A stretch of DNA of 49,556 bases from positions 1 to 49,556 of the forward strand of contig NZ_NUQE01000043.1 in the NCBI RefSeq assembly GCF_002582035.1, read 5' to 3'. This document shows positions 6,941-15,158 of the stretch, one piece after another (within the stretch, counting starts at the first letter, position 1; each line of letters starts with the position of its first letter). Source of the stretch: Bacillus pseudomycoides. Lineage in GTDB: Bacteria > Bacillota > Bacilli > Bacillales > Bacillaceae_G. A program made the translations under genes and the position numbers. The notes under the pieces were generated by a model. The model saw nothing but the letters and a program-made list of their open reading frames with translations, was not told the DNA's origin and did no database searches.

Positions 6941-7066
6941 TTATTTTGGATTTTTTTGGGCTCTTAATGCTATTTTTTCAAGTCCATTTTCTCTTGAAAA
7001 TTCTACATCTGCTTTTGGCTGAGCATTTTTATTATTTTTAAATTGGTTATTTTTGTTTTTAGCCAT
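6941..7066 (-). CDS. Small Lys/Asn-rich protein, possibly spore-associated
   Basis: A 41-residue hydrophilic basic protein beginning MAKNKNNQFKNNKNAQPK and containing VEFSREN. The low-complexity Asn/Lys/Gln composition and the EFS-E sequence recall gamma-type and minor small acid-soluble spore proteins, whose protease site is EFA-S-E. GGCGGTGA lies just before ATG 7066. An in-frame ATG further upstream (7132) would add residues without a ribosome binding site. Assignment to a spore-protein family is weak. Confidence 0.55.
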   Translation of the reverse strand: MAKNKNNQFKNNKNAQPKADVEFSRENGLEKIALRAQKNPK

Positions 7067-7123
7067 TTTTTCACCGCCATTGTAGTTTGATTTAGTTATT
7101 CCATCAAGGATGCCAACTATTAT

Positions 7124-7161
7124 AAATACCACTCACTATATAAAGATATCGGAGTGGTATT
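7124..7161 (+). terminator. Hairpin with ATACCACTC/GAGTGGTAT arms
   Basis: ATACCACTC and GAGTGGTAT flank about 13 bases and are followed by TTTTT. It sits in the 298-base gap before the VC0807-family gene, not after any plus-strand gene I can see, so it may be left from a lost gene or serve a small RNA. Confidence 0.45.
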
Positions 7162-7276
7162 TTTCGTTATCGGCATCCACAATTTTAGTTTGCTTTCTTT
7201 TTTGTTGGCTATGCTATTTCTTTTTCTGTAACAGAGCTAAAGAAAAAGAAACACTCTACTTCAAACCATTGAACTA

Positions 7277-7352
7277 CCCCCACCTACCGCTTTGCGCTTG
7301 AGGTGGGGGATGAATCGCCAGATATGATAAAAAACCCCCACTGATGGAGGTT
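7277..7352 (-). repeat. Partial dispersed hairpin repeat (minus orientation)
   Basis: CCCCCACCT (7277-7285) and AGGTGGGGG (7301-7309) form a nine-base stem. Next to it, AACCCCCACTGATGGAGG on the plus strand is the reverse complement of the CCATCAGTGGGG motif in the repeats at 38820 and 46033. The block is shorter than those copies and may be a decayed member. It could also be a remnant of an IS200/IS605-type end, which have similar hairpins. Confidence 0.45.
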
Positions 7353-7364
7353 TTATTCTATAAG

Positions 7365-7988
7365 TTAAATTTCTGCTTCTGTTACTTGCTTAATTTTATG
7401 AGCAACCCAAAGGAATCCAGCTCCGATGGCTATCGAAACGAACCAACCAATCCCTGTCATAATTGCTTTCATTTCTCCGTAGCCATCTACCCCAAACTTA
7501 GAAATCATATATATTTTGATGAAACTAAGCGCAATAAACTGTAAGCCAAAAAACAAAGTAAAGTATTGAAATGATGGAAAGAGACGTGGGTCACGGTATA
7601 AAAGTTGTGATTCCTTTCGATCATAACCTTGGAGTGCAGCATAGTCGGCTGCGAAATATAACATAAGTGGTTGCTTAATAAAAATGGTACATATGACAAG
7701 AATGCCAAGTGTAATGTGATAGTATACGTCGTTCCATAACATCTTTTCAGCTGAGCCGGAAAGTAAGTCTACGCTTGTGTTTACAATCATCGTAATAAGG
7801 ATGAAAAAGCCAGTCACATGAAATTGTCGTTCTTTTTTGAAACAATACAATGTATAGAAAATACCTGGTACAGAAGAAATGAGCATTGCATAATACGCAT
7901 CCATAAAATGTTTGCCGAATTTCCAAATAATAAATGGAAAGATGAGATAAAAAACAATATCGTATAAAGCTTTATAGTTTTGTTTCAT
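7365..7988 (-). CDS. VC0807-family membrane protein
   Basis: A 207-residue membrane protein with about six hydrophobic segments (near residues 10-25, 30-48, 58-77, 90-110, 143-163 and 178-198). The stretch PLMLYFAADYAALQGYDRK followed by LFPSFQYFTLFFGLQF is typical of the VC0807 family, whose function is unknown. ATG 7988 has AAAGGAGGA at ideal spacing; a longer frame to 8024 lacks one. It is divergent from ykuU, and the PerR box lies in the shared upstream region about 125 bases away, so co-regulation is possible but unproven. Confidence 0.75.
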   Translation of the reverse strand: MKQNYKALYDIVFYLIFPFIIWKFGKHFMDAYYAMLISSVPGIFYTLYCFKKERQFHVTGFFILITMIVNTSVDLLSGSAEKMLWNDVYYHITLGILVICTIFIKQPLMLYFAADYAALQGYDRKESQLLYRDPRLFPSFQYFTLFFGLQFIALSFIKIYMISKFGVDGYGEMKAIMTGIGWFVSIAIGAGFLWVAHKIKQVTEAEI

Positions 7989-8111
7989 TAAAATCCTCCT
8001 TTGCTTGTATTTTACAATAATCATTCTGAATATTACACCTATTTAATTGATAAAGAAACTCAAATTAAAGTAATTTTAATTTAAAGTTGATTTCGATTTA
8101 ATAATATATAT

Positions 8112-8126
8112 TTATAATGATTATAA
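8112..8126. promoter_or_regulatory. Perfect PerR box upstream of ykuU
   Basis: TTATAATGATTATAA is a perfect 7-1-7 inverted repeat equal to the PerR consensus TTATAATNATTATAA. It overlaps a TATAAT (8113-8118) and lies 40 bases before the ykuU start. PerR repressing and being released by peroxide at such a site is well established for Bacillus katA, ahpC and mrgA. Fur and Zur boxes differ at the third base pair from each end. Confidence 0.88.
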
Positions 8127-8165
8127 AATAAATATTAAATAGTTTTTAGGAGGAAGAATACGGAT

Positions 8166-8705
8166 ATGACAAAACGTTTAGTAGGAAAACAAGCACCGCG
8201 TTTTGAAATGAATGCTGTGATGCCAAATAAAGAATTTAAAAAAGTTAGTTTAGAAGAAAATATGAAAAATGATAAATGGACAGTTCTATACTTCTATCCA
8301 ATGGATTTTACTTTCGTTTGTCCAACTGAAATCATCGCCCTTTCTGATCGTTATGACGAATTTGAAGGTTTAGACGCAGAGGTAATCGGTGTTTCTACAG
8401 ATACAGTGCACACACATTTAGCTTGGATTAACACAGATTGTACGAAAAACGGTTTAGGTGATTTACGTTATCCATTAGCAGCCGATACAAATCACACTGT
8501 ATCAAGTGACTATGGTGTGTTATTAGAAGAAGGTATTGCACTTCGTGGATTATTCATTATAAATCCAGAGGGTGAATTAATGTATCAAGTTGTACACCAC
8601 AACAATATTGGGCGTGAAGTAGACGAAGTATTACGTGTTCTACAAGCATTGCAAACAGGTGGACTTTGTCCAGCGAACTGGAAACCAGGGCAAGGAACGT
8701 TATAA
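8166..8705 (+). CDS. ykuU: YkuU, 2-Cys peroxiredoxin
   Basis: A 179-residue typical 2-Cys peroxiredoxin of the AhpC/TSA family that reduces hydrogen peroxide and organic peroxides. The peroxidatic Cys is C52 in DFTFVCPTE, and the resolving Cys is C168 in GGLCPANW. It is close along its whole length to B. subtilis YkuU as I recall it. An additional Cys is at 92. AGGAGGAAG precedes the ATG at 8166. Followed after 21 bases by the thioredoxin-like ykuV, its probable electron donor. The perfect PerR box ahead predicts peroxide induction. Confidence 0.92.
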   Translation: MTKRLVGKQAPRFEMNAVMPNKEFKKVSLEENMKNDKWTVLYFYPMDFTFVCPTEIIALSDRYDEFEGLDAEVIGVSTDTVHTHLAWINTDCTKNGLGDLRYPLAADTNHTVSSDYGVLLEEGIALRGLFIINPEGELMYQVVHHNNIGREVDEVLRVLQALQTGGLCPANWKPGQGTL

Positions 8706-8726
8706 TCTAAAGGGGGAATTACATTT

Positions 8727-9170
8727 ATGAAATTACGCGAGCAAATGCCATCATTAGAAGGCGCAACACAAATTTTAAATGACACAATTACAGGTGAAGA
8801 GTTAATTGGAGATAAACCAACGCTTATTCACTTTTGGTCAGTAAGTTGTTATCTATGTAAAGAAGCAATGCCAGAAGTAAATGAATTACGCGATGAGTAT
8901 AATGATCGTTTAAATGTGGTTGCGGTTCATATGCCTCGTTCAGAAGATGATTTAGATTTAGCAGTGATTGAAAAAATGGCAGAGAGTCATGATATTATTC
9001 AACCAATCCTAGTTGATAGCAAGCATGTAATTACAGATGCATTTGAAAATAAATATGTCCCTGTTTATTACGTATTTGATAAAGAAGGTAAACTGCGTCA
9101 TTTCCAAGCAGGTGGAAGTGGTATGCCAATGCTTCGCAAACGTCTTGAGCGTGTATTAAACGAAGAATAG
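8727..9170 (+). CDS. ykuV: YkuV, thioredoxin-like thiol-disulfide oxidoreductase
   Basis: A 147-residue thioredoxin-fold protein of the TlpA/YkuV type without signal peptide, so cytoplasmic. The active site is SCYLCKE (C41, C44), the cis-Pro region is YVPVYYVFD, and HFQAGGSGM follows the last strand. B. subtilis YkuV, with CHLC, has been shown structurally to be a thioredoxin-like reductant. AAAGGGGGAA precedes the ATG. Co-transcribed with ykuU, so PerR control extends to it. Confidence 0.9.
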   Translation: MKLREQMPSLEGATQILNDTITGEELIGDKPTLIHFWSVSCYLCKEAMPEVNELRDEYNDRLNVVAVHMPRSEDDLDLAVIEKMAESHDIIQPILVDSKHVITDAFENKYVPVYYVFDKEGKLRHFQAGGSGMPMLRKRLERVLNEE

Positions 9171-9175
9171 AAACA

Positions 9176-9212
9176 AAAAATGATTACCACTAGCAGGGTA
9201 ATCATTTTTATT
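9176..9212 (+). terminator. Terminator after ykuV
   Basis: AAAAATGATTACC and GGTAATCATTTTT pair fully around an eight-base loop, ending in a T-rich run. Confidence 0.85.
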
Positions 9213-9367
9213 ATATAATAATTAAAACGCTTTCATTTTTTTAGAGTTGTTCACAAAATTGTCTAAATTACACGTTAATACTGTGTCAATATTGTTTTAT
9301 AATGAAACTAATCAATAATACATGCATACATTAATTGTGAAATAAATAACATATTGAATCTATATAA

Positions 9368-9383
9368 ATGTAAACGTTATCAA
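9368..9383. promoter_or_regulatory. Candidate CcpA cre site
   Basis: ATGTAAACGTTATCAA matches the cre consensus WTGNNARCGNWWWCAW at every position. It overlaps or directly follows a TATAAA-type -10 and lies 17 bases before the start of the 73-residue gene, a placement that would repress transcription in preferred carbon sources. Confidence 0.65.
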
Positions 9384-9399
9384 AAAAGAGGTGGTACAA

Positions 9400-9621
9400 A
9401 TGAGCAAATTTTTCTTTGATCAAAATCCTGCAAGAGTTGAGGACGGAAAGTTGGTAGAATATGCGGAAATGATTTATGGAAAAGGAGGTCGTTCTGTATT
9501 AGAAAATTTAGTGATAAAGGCGTCTATTCGACTACGTGATCGTTATCCTAATAAGTCTGATGAGCAGATTTCTTTTCTTGTGAATCAAGGTCTGCATGAT
9601 ATGTTTCAAAAATATGTGTAA
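9400..9621 (+). CDS. Hypothetical 73-residue protein under a cre site
   Basis: A 73-residue soluble protein beginning MSKFFFDQNPARVEDGKL, with YGKGGRSVLENLVIKASIRLRDRYPNK in the middle and a helical C-terminus (DEQISFLVNQGLHDMFQKY); no membrane segment. I do not recognise the family. GAGGTGG lies seven bases before ATG 9400; GTG 9391 is inside that site and is rejected. It has its own promoter with a candidate CcpA site and its own terminator, so it is a free-standing gene. Confidence 0.7.
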   Translation: MSKFFFDQNPARVEDGKLVEYAEMIYGKGGRSVLENLVIKASIRLRDRYPNKSDEQISFLVNQGLHDMFQKYV

Positions 9622-9651
9622 GGAGAGGCCGATGCCTCTCCTTACTTTTTT
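9620..9651 (+). terminator. Terminator
   Basis: AAGGAGAGGC (9620-9629) and GCCTCTCCTT (9634-9643) pair perfectly around CGAT, then ACTTTTTT. It begins on the last base of the preceding stop codon region. Confidence 0.85.
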
Positions 9652-9713
9652 GCATAAGGAAAATTATGATTGCTAAAACTAATGGTGAAGTATATGTGAG
9701 TGGGGTGAACAAA

Positions 9714-9860
9714 ATGAGTAACGGAGCAGGCGGTTCAAAGAAGAATAAAGAAACAGATGCAAATCATGTGAGTGCAAAACAGAGAGAATATCAAAAGCGA
9801 ATGACAAAGATTCATCAACAAGAACATAACGATGGTCGAAAATATAATGGGAAAATATAA
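9714..9860 (+). CDS. Small basic hypothetical protein
   Basis: A 48-residue hydrophilic protein (MSNGAGGSKKNKETDANH, then KQREYQKRMTKIHQQEHNDGRK). GGGGTGA lies seven bases before ATG 9714. It has no Cys or Trp and is probably helical in the second half. Composition resembles small spore-associated proteins but no family motif is visible. Its TAA stop is embedded in the left end of the dispersed hairpin repeat that follows. Confidence 0.6.
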   Translation: MSNGAGGSKKNKETDANHVSAKQREYQKRMTKIHQQEHNDGRKYNGKI

Positions 9861-9931
9861 AGTGAAACTTCCCTCAATGAATGTTTTTTCATTGAGGGGG
9901 CTCTCTAACGGTTGAATGGATTGGCCGTTAG
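9854..9931 (+). repeat. Short member of the dispersed hairpin repeat family
   Basis: It begins with TATAAAGTGAAACTTCC like the copy at 46033. The first hairpin is CCCTCAATGAA/TTCATTGAGGG (9871-9895) and the second CTAACGG/CCGTTAG (9905-9931). The inner sequence differs from the full copies but the two-hairpin plan is the same. Confidence 0.55.
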
Positions 9932-9939
9932 AATAAGAT

Positions 9940-9972
9940 AAAAAAAGCACCTTCTAGAAGGGGCTTTTTTTA
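9940..9972. terminator. Bidirectional terminator between convergent genes
   Basis: AAAAAAAGC...CTTCTAGAAG...GCTTTTTTT forms a hairpin with A and T tracts on both sides. It serves the plus-strand small gene and overlaps the stop of yqhG on the minus strand. Confidence 0.7.
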
Positions 9973-10764
9973 TGTTAAAAAATGATTTGCGGTGATATAA
10001 AAGAGTCCGCCGTTTATAATTTGCATGGTAATGCGCGGTTCATATTGTTCTTGCAATGCCTGTTTTTCTATCGCGTAGCTTTCTGGTAATTCATCAATTT
10101 CCTCGTAAAAGCGATTTAATAGTTGTAAATCGTGATTCCAACGCACTTTTGCTTCTTCAGCCCATGTGTGATCGTCTGTCCCCATGACATTTTTCATTGC
10201 TTCTTCAATTCTAGATAACCCGCTTTGCGGTTTAATAATAGGTGTTAATGTAAAACAAAAATCAGGGATTTTTGGTGTTAAGCGAAGTGTTGCTAATGCT
10301 TCATGAAAATTTGTAATCATCGTACCGGAAATAAGATGGATACCGATGGAATACAGCATGTCTTTTTTCTGATCACATTGATAGGAGACTTTTATATTGA
10401 CGCCAAGCCAAGGATGAAGCGGGATGCTTGCCTGTCCATTAGAATGAACCTCTTCAAATAAACGAATGTAAGCACCTAATTCCTTTGTAGCTTGAAAAAT
10501 TTGGTGTAAGCGCGGAGAACCATAGTGAATGAACTCGCCTTCTTTCTCCTCGTGTTTTGGATCGGTAATGAATGTAAGGCGCATCGGATTTGGTGTTCCC
10601 CCGGTTTTCTCAAGATAATGCCAGTAAAATGGCCGGTTCATCAGCAGTTTGTCCATATCAATTGTTAGTTGTACGTCAAGTAAATGTGGAAAACGCTGCA
10701 GAATTTCACAGCTATTTGCCTCGAAAAAACAACTTAAATAATTATGAATTTCATGTTGCTGCAT
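9970..10764 (-). CDS. yqhG: YqhG-family protein
   Basis: A 264-residue protein matching the YqhG family, conserved next to the SNF2 helicase gene in bacilli and without known function. Sequence features: NYLSCFFEANSCEIL near the N-terminus, TPNPMRLTFIT at about 57-68, and Tyr/Glu-rich YEEIDELP near residue 222. It is soluble, with no membrane segment. ATG 10764 is 11 bases inside the end of yqhH and has GAGGTG upstream, so the two genes are coupled. Longer upstream starts inside yqhH are not needed. Confidence 0.85.
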   Translation of the reverse strand: MQQHEIHNYLSCFFEANSCEILQRFPHLLDVQLTIDMDKLLMNRPFYWHYLEKTGGTPNPMRLTFITDPKHEEKEGEFIHYGSPRLHQIFQATKELGAYIRLFEEVHSNGQASIPLHPWLGVNIKVSYQCDQKKDMLYSIGIHLISGTMITNFHEALATLRLTPKIPDFCFTLTPIIKPQSGLSRIEEAMKNVMGTDDHTWAEEAKVRWNHDLQLLNRFYEEIDELPESYAIEKQALQEQYEPRITMQIINGGLFYITANHFLT

Positions 10765-12433
10765 AACCAGGCACCTCAGTTTCATTTCGTTTTGCAAATT
10801 CAATAATGGATGTTAAGTTTTCCATTTTTATTCGGATTTCTCCTTCACTTTTGGAATGTGCAAAAATATCTTGAATGTGCGCATCAATATTTTTCATATT
10901 AATTCTTGTCAAAATTTCATCTAAATCGCCAATGACACGCTCAAATAAGTTAATTTTTTCATACAGCAGTTTTAAAATATGTTCTTCTACTGTATGTTTC
11001 GTTGCCAAATTATAAATATGAACATCATGTTTTTGTCCAAGACGGTGAATACGTCCGATTCTTTGTTCTAGTCGCATCGGATTCCAAGGAAGATCATAGT
11101 TGATCATATAATTGCAAAACTGTAGATTAATTCCTTCACCGCCTGCTTCTGTCGCAATCAATACTTGTGCATGGTTTTGAAATAATTCTTTCATCCAATC
11201 TTTTTTGCCGCGTTTAAATCCGCCGCGAAATGGTACGGATGAGATGCCATGCTGCTTTAAGAACCATTGTAAATACATTTGAGAAGCACGATATTCTGTG
11301 AAGATTACAACTTTATCATTAATTTCTTTAATGATTTCTAATGCTTTATTTGCTTTTGAATTGGATGAAATACAATTAATTTTTTCCATCAACACATCTA
11401 TGTATGGATCTAGTGTATATTGTTCATCTTCTTTTTGCCGCTTTTCTACATGCTTTTTGAGTGAGAAAAAAACAGCTTCTCGGCTGCTGCATGCCTCACG
11501 CTTTAATGTTAAAGCAGAAAATACAGAAGTAAATGCATCTTGTCTTTTCCATCCTTCAATCGCATCGTATAAGGCTCTTTCTTGCTCATTGAAATCTACA
11601 AAGAGTGTATGAACGTGTCGTTTTGGCCATTCAATGCCGGTGTCATGTCGGCGGTTCCGTACCATTACTTTATTGATAAGCTCTTTTAAATGTTCATCTG
11701 TTTCAGCATTGCGATTTTTAGAAGCATAATATTCTTCAAAGTTGGATTGATTGCCGAGATGGCCGGGTTTTAATAATGAAACAAGATTAAAGATTTCATC
11801 AATACGATTTTGAACAGGTGTTGCTGTAAGTAATAAGCAAAACTTTTTCTTTAATAGTTGCGCAAATTCATAGTTTTTCGTTTTGTTGTTTTTTAGTTTA
11901 TGTGCTTCATCAATAATAATGAGATCGTATTCTAAATTTAAAACAATATCACGATGTGGAGAGCGCTTTGCTGTATCGATGGAAGAAACGATAACGTCAG
12001 CTTGTTCCCAGGAGTAACTTTTTCTTTGTGCGACAGCTGGAATGAAAAATTTCGTATTCAATTCATATGCCCATTGTGAAACGAGTGAAGCAGGTACAAG
12101 AATAAGCACTTTTTTCACAAGTCCGCGCACCATATATTCTTTTAAAATAAGCCCAGCTTCAATTGTCTTTCCAAGACCAACCTCATCTGCTAAGATTGCT
12201 TTTCCATTCATTTGTTCAATGACTGTTTGTGCTACTTCTAACTGATGTGGAAGTGGCGTGAAGTTAGGTAAATGCTTTGGTGCCTGTAACCCGTCAAATG
12301 TTGGAATGAGAAGGGACTGTTCAGTTTGGTATGCTAGATGAAATAGTTCCCAATTTGTCCACGGACCATCTTCCTCTATTCGTTTTAAGAAGTTTTCTTG
12401 CCAAGAACGATCTATTGAAATTTCGACATTCAT
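10751..12433 (-). CDS. yqhH: YqhH, SNF2/RapA-type helicase
   Basis: A 560-residue superfamily-2 ATPase of the SNF2 group. Motif I is ADEVGLGKT (82-90), motif II DEAH (175-178), motif III LLTATPVQN, and motifs V-VI EGINLQ...WNPMRLEQRIGRIHRLGQ. The family remodels protein-DNA complexes; RapA of E. coli recycles RNA polymerase. The specific role of YqhH is not known. GAAGGTGAGA lies before the ATG at 12433. Divergent from gcvT across a 260-base region and translated together with yqhG. Confidence 0.9.
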   Translation of the reverse strand: MNVEISIDRSWQENFLKRIEEDGPWTNWELFHLAYQTEQSLLIPTFDGLQAPKHLPNFTPLPHQLEVAQTVIEQMNGKAILADEVGLGKTIEAGLILKEYMVRGLVKKVLILVPASLVSQWAYELNTKFFIPAVAQRKSYSWEQADVIVSSIDTAKRSPHRDIVLNLEYDLIIIDEAHKLKNNKTKNYEFAQLLKKKFCLLLTATPVQNRIDEIFNLVSLLKPGHLGNQSNFEEYYASKNRNAETDEHLKELINKVMVRNRRHDTGIEWPKRHVHTLFVDFNEQERALYDAIEGWKRQDAFTSVFSALTLKREACSSREAVFFSLKKHVEKRQKEDEQYTLDPYIDVLMEKINCISSNSKANKALEIIKEINDKVVIFTEYRASQMYLQWFLKQHGISSVPFRGGFKRGKKDWMKELFQNHAQVLIATEAGGEGINLQFCNYMINYDLPWNPMRLEQRIGRIHRLGQKHDVHIYNLATKHTVEEHILKLLYEKINLFERVIGDLDEILTRINMKNIDAHIQDIFAHSKSEGEIRIKMENLTSIIEFAKRNETEVPGYAAT

Positions 12434-12531
12434 AGATAAAATCTCACCTTCTATAAATTCTAAATTATTTTTTTAGCTAGAATATTGATGAAACTACTCG
12501 AAAAATGTTAGGATAATGATGTGAAATGTGT

Positions 12532-12646
12532 GGAATCTTTCGTATTTTATCCAAGAAAGTACTTTTTTATTTGCGCTTTCATAAAAAAATAGCGTGAGAT
12601 TCCGTATATCCCATCTTTTCAGGACTAAAAATGTTTAGATATGGGA
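12532..12646 (+). ncRNA. Structured gcvT leader, no recognisable glycine riboswitch
   Basis: The 260-base gap before gcvT contains GGAATCT (12532-12538) pairing with AGATTCC (12597-12603), enclosing about 58 bases, and TCCCAT (12609-12614) pairing with ATGGGA (12641-12646). I looked for the conserved words of the tandem glycine aptamer (GGAGAGA, CCGAAGGNGCAA) and did not see them. This may be a different regulatory leader; low confidence. Confidence 0.3.
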
Positions 12647-12693
12647 AGCCAACTTTTATTGATTTGTCATAGACAGCGTAAGGGGGAGAGAAC

Positions 12694-13794
12694 ATGATTA
12701 CATTACAACGTACACCGCTATTTGATGTATACGCGAAGTATGGTGGGAAGACAATTGATTTTGGTGGTTGGGAATTGCCAGTTCAATTTTCGAGCATTAA
12801 AGAAGAACACGAGGCTGTTCGCACAGCAGCAGGTCTTTTTGATGTGTCTCACATGGGAGAAGTAGAAGTAAAAGGTGCAGATAGTTTAGCATTTTTACAA
12901 CGTGTAGTTACAAACGACGTTTCTATCTTAAAGGTAGGCGGAGCACAATATACGGCAATGTGTTACGAAGATGGTGGTACAGTAGATGATTTATTAATCT
13001 ACAAACGCGGGGAAGAAGACTATTTATTAGTAATCAATGCATCAAATATTGAAAAAGATTACGAATGGTTAGCTTCTCATGTAAGCGGTGATGTGCAAGT
13101 AGTCAACGTTTCTAGTGAAATTGCACAACTTGCAATTCAAGGACCAAAAGCAGAAGACATTTTACAAAAAGTTGTGTCAGAAGATTTGAAAGAAATTAAG
13201 TTCTTTAAATTTAAAGACCATGTTCTTGTAGATGGTGTAGAAGCACTTGTATCTCGTACAGGTTACACAGGTGAAGATGGCTTTGAAATTTACTGTAAGA
13301 GCGAAGATGCTGCAAAGCTTTGGGAGAAACTTCTTGAAGCAGGAAAAGAAGATGGCTTAAAACCATGTGGTTTAGGAGCTCGTGATACACTTCGTTTTGA
13401 AGCAACACTTCCACTTTATGGTCAAGAGTTATCTAAAGATATTACACCAATTGAAGCTGGAATTGGCTTTGCAGTAAAACCAAACAAAGAAGTAGATTTC
13501 TTTGGAAAAGAAACTTTAAAGGAACAAAAAGAAAACGGTGCACCTCGTAAATTAGTCGGCATCGAAGTAATTGAGCGTGGCATCCCGCGTACTCATTATC
13601 CGGTATATGTAGGCGATGAAAAAATCGGGGAAGTTACAAGTGGTACACAATCTCCAACGTTAAAGAAAAGCATTGGCTTAGCGCTAATTGATGTAAAATA
13701 TGCAGCAATTGATACAGAAGTCGAAATTGAAATTCGTAACAAACGCGTCAAAGCAGTTGTCGTTCCAACACCATTTTACAAACGTTCAAAGTAA
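12694..13794 (+). CDS. gcvT: GcvT, aminomethyltransferase (T protein)
   Basis: A 366-residue folate-dependent enzyme of the glycine cleavage system. It takes the aminomethyl group from lipoylated H protein, releases ammonia and makes 5,10-methylene-THF. [21 protein letters not shown], the catalytic-Asp region near residues 90-100 and [14 protein letters not shown] are typical family motifs. Full length. GGGGGAGAG lies nine bases before the ATG. First gene of gcvT-gcvPA-gcvPB; folD at 39013 uses the same one-carbon pool. Confidence 0.97.
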   Translation: MITLQRTPLFDVYAKYGGKTIDFGGWELPVQFSSIKEEHEAVRTAAGLFDVSHMGEVEVKGADSLAFLQRVVTNDVSILKVGGAQYTAMCYEDGGTVDDLLIYKRGEEDYLLVINASNIEKDYEWLASHVSGDVQVVNVSSEIAQLAIQGPKAEDILQKVVSEDLKEIKFFKFKDHVLVDGVEALVSRTGYTGEDGFEIYCKSEDAAKLWEKLLEAGKEDGLKPCGLGARDTLRFEATLPLYGQELSKDITPIEAGIGFAVKPNKEVDFFGKETLKEQKENGAPRKLVGIEVIERGIPRTHYPVYVGDEKIGEVTSGTQSPTLKKSIGLALIDVKYAAIDTEVEIEIRNKRVKAVVVPTPFYKRSK

Positions 13795-13814
13795 CGGGGA
13801 GAGGGGTAGATTTC

Positions 13815-15158
13815 ATGTTGCATCGTTATCTTCCAATGACAGAAGAAGACAAAAAAGAAATGTTACAAACGATTGGTGTGCAATCGATTGATGAATTATT
13901 TTCTGATATTCCAGCAAGCGTTCGTTTTCAAGGGGATTTAAATATTAAACAAGCAAAATCAGAACCAGAACTTTTAAAAGAACTGTCTGAACTTGCTCGT
14001 AAAAATGCAAACTTAAAAGATTATGCTTCCTTCCTAGGAGCAGGTGTATATGATCATTATGCACCAGTAATTGTTGATCATGTTCTTTCTCGTTCAGAAT
14101 TTTATACAGCTTATACACCATACCAACCAGAAATCTCACAAGGGGAATTACAGGCAATCTTTGAATTCCAAACAATGATCTGTGAACTAACAGGTATGGA
14201 TGTAGCAAACTCTTCTATGTATGACGGAGGTACAGCGTTAGCAGAAGCGGCGATGCTAGCGGCAGGTCATACTCGTAAAAAGAAAATTCTTGTTTCTAAA
14301 GCAGTTCATCCAGAATCAAGAGCAGTACTTGAGACATATGCAAAAGGTCAACATCTTGAAGTTGTTGAAATTGATCATAAAGACGGTGTAACAGATTTAA
14401 ACGTATTACAAAGCGAAGTAGACGACACTGTCGCTTGCGTAATTGTTCAATATCCAAACTTTTTCGGACAAGTGGAGAAACTAGCTGATATTGAGAAAAT
14501 CGTTCATCAGCAAAAATCATTATTTATCGTTTCTTCTAATCCATTAGCATTAGGAGCGTTAACACCACCTGGTAAATTTGGAGTGGATGTTGTTGTAGGT
14601 GATGCACAACCATTTGGTATTCCAACACAGTTTGGTGGTCCTCACTGCGGTTATTTTGCAACAACAAAAGCGTTTATGCGTAAAATTCCAGGGCGTCTTG
14701 TAGGACAAACTGTGGATTCAGAAGGACAACGCGGTTTCGTATTAACGTTGCAAGCACGTGAGCAACATATTCGCCGTGATAAAGCGACGTCTAATATTTG
14801 TTCAAACCAAGCGCTAAATGCATTAGCAGCTTCTGTTGCGATGACAGCACTTGGAAAACAAGGTGTGAAGGAAATGGCACGTCAAAACATTTCTAAAGCA
14901 CAGTACGCAAAACGTCAATTTGAAGCAAAAGGATTTACAGTGGCATTTGCTGGACCGTTCTTCAATGAATTTGTTGTAGATTGCAAACGTCCAGTACAAG
15001 AAGTGAATGATGCATTATTACCAAAAAATATCATCGGTGGTTATGACCTTGGCCGTGATTATAAAGAACTTACAAATCATATGCTTCTAGCTGTAACAGA
15101 GCTACGCACAAAAGAAGAAATTGACACACTTGTAAACGAAATGGGGGCTATCCAATGA
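13815..15158 (+). CDS. gcvPA: GcvPA, glycine dehydrogenase subunit 1
   Basis: A 447-residue N-terminal half of the PLP-dependent P protein, split into two genes as in other bacilli. It has no PLP lysine; it forms the heterotetramer with GcvPB and contributes to the active site. [17 protein letters not shown] opens the protein, and [17 protein letters not shown] and [12 protein letters not shown] are recognisable blocks. GGGGAGAGGGG precedes the ATG. The stop overlaps gcvPB by four bases. Confidence 0.97.
   Translation: MLHRYLPMTEEDKKEMLQTIGVQSIDELFSDIPASVRFQGDLNIKQAKSEPELLKELSELARKNANLKDYASFLGAGVYDHYAPVIVDHVLSRSEFYTAYTPYQPEISQGELQAIFEFQTMICELTGMDVANSSMYDGGTALAEAAMLAAGHTRKKKILVSKAVHPESRAVLETYAKGQHLEVVEIDHKDGVTDLNVLQSEVDDTVACVIVQYPNFFGQVEKLADIEKIVHQQKSLFIVSSNPLALGALTPPGKFGVDVVVGDAQPFGIPTQFGGPHCGYFATTKAFMRKIPGRLVGQTVDSEGQRGFVLTLQAREQHIRRDKATSNICSNQALNALAASVAMTALGKQGVKEMARQNISKAQYAKRQFEAKGFTVAFAGPFFNEFVVDCKRPVQEVNDALLPKNIIGGYDLGRDYKELTNHMLLAVTELRTKEEIDTLVNEMGAIQ

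Noticed and set aside
12434-12693. Glycine riboswitch ahead of gcvT
   Set aside because: The conserved aptamer words were not found on either strand.
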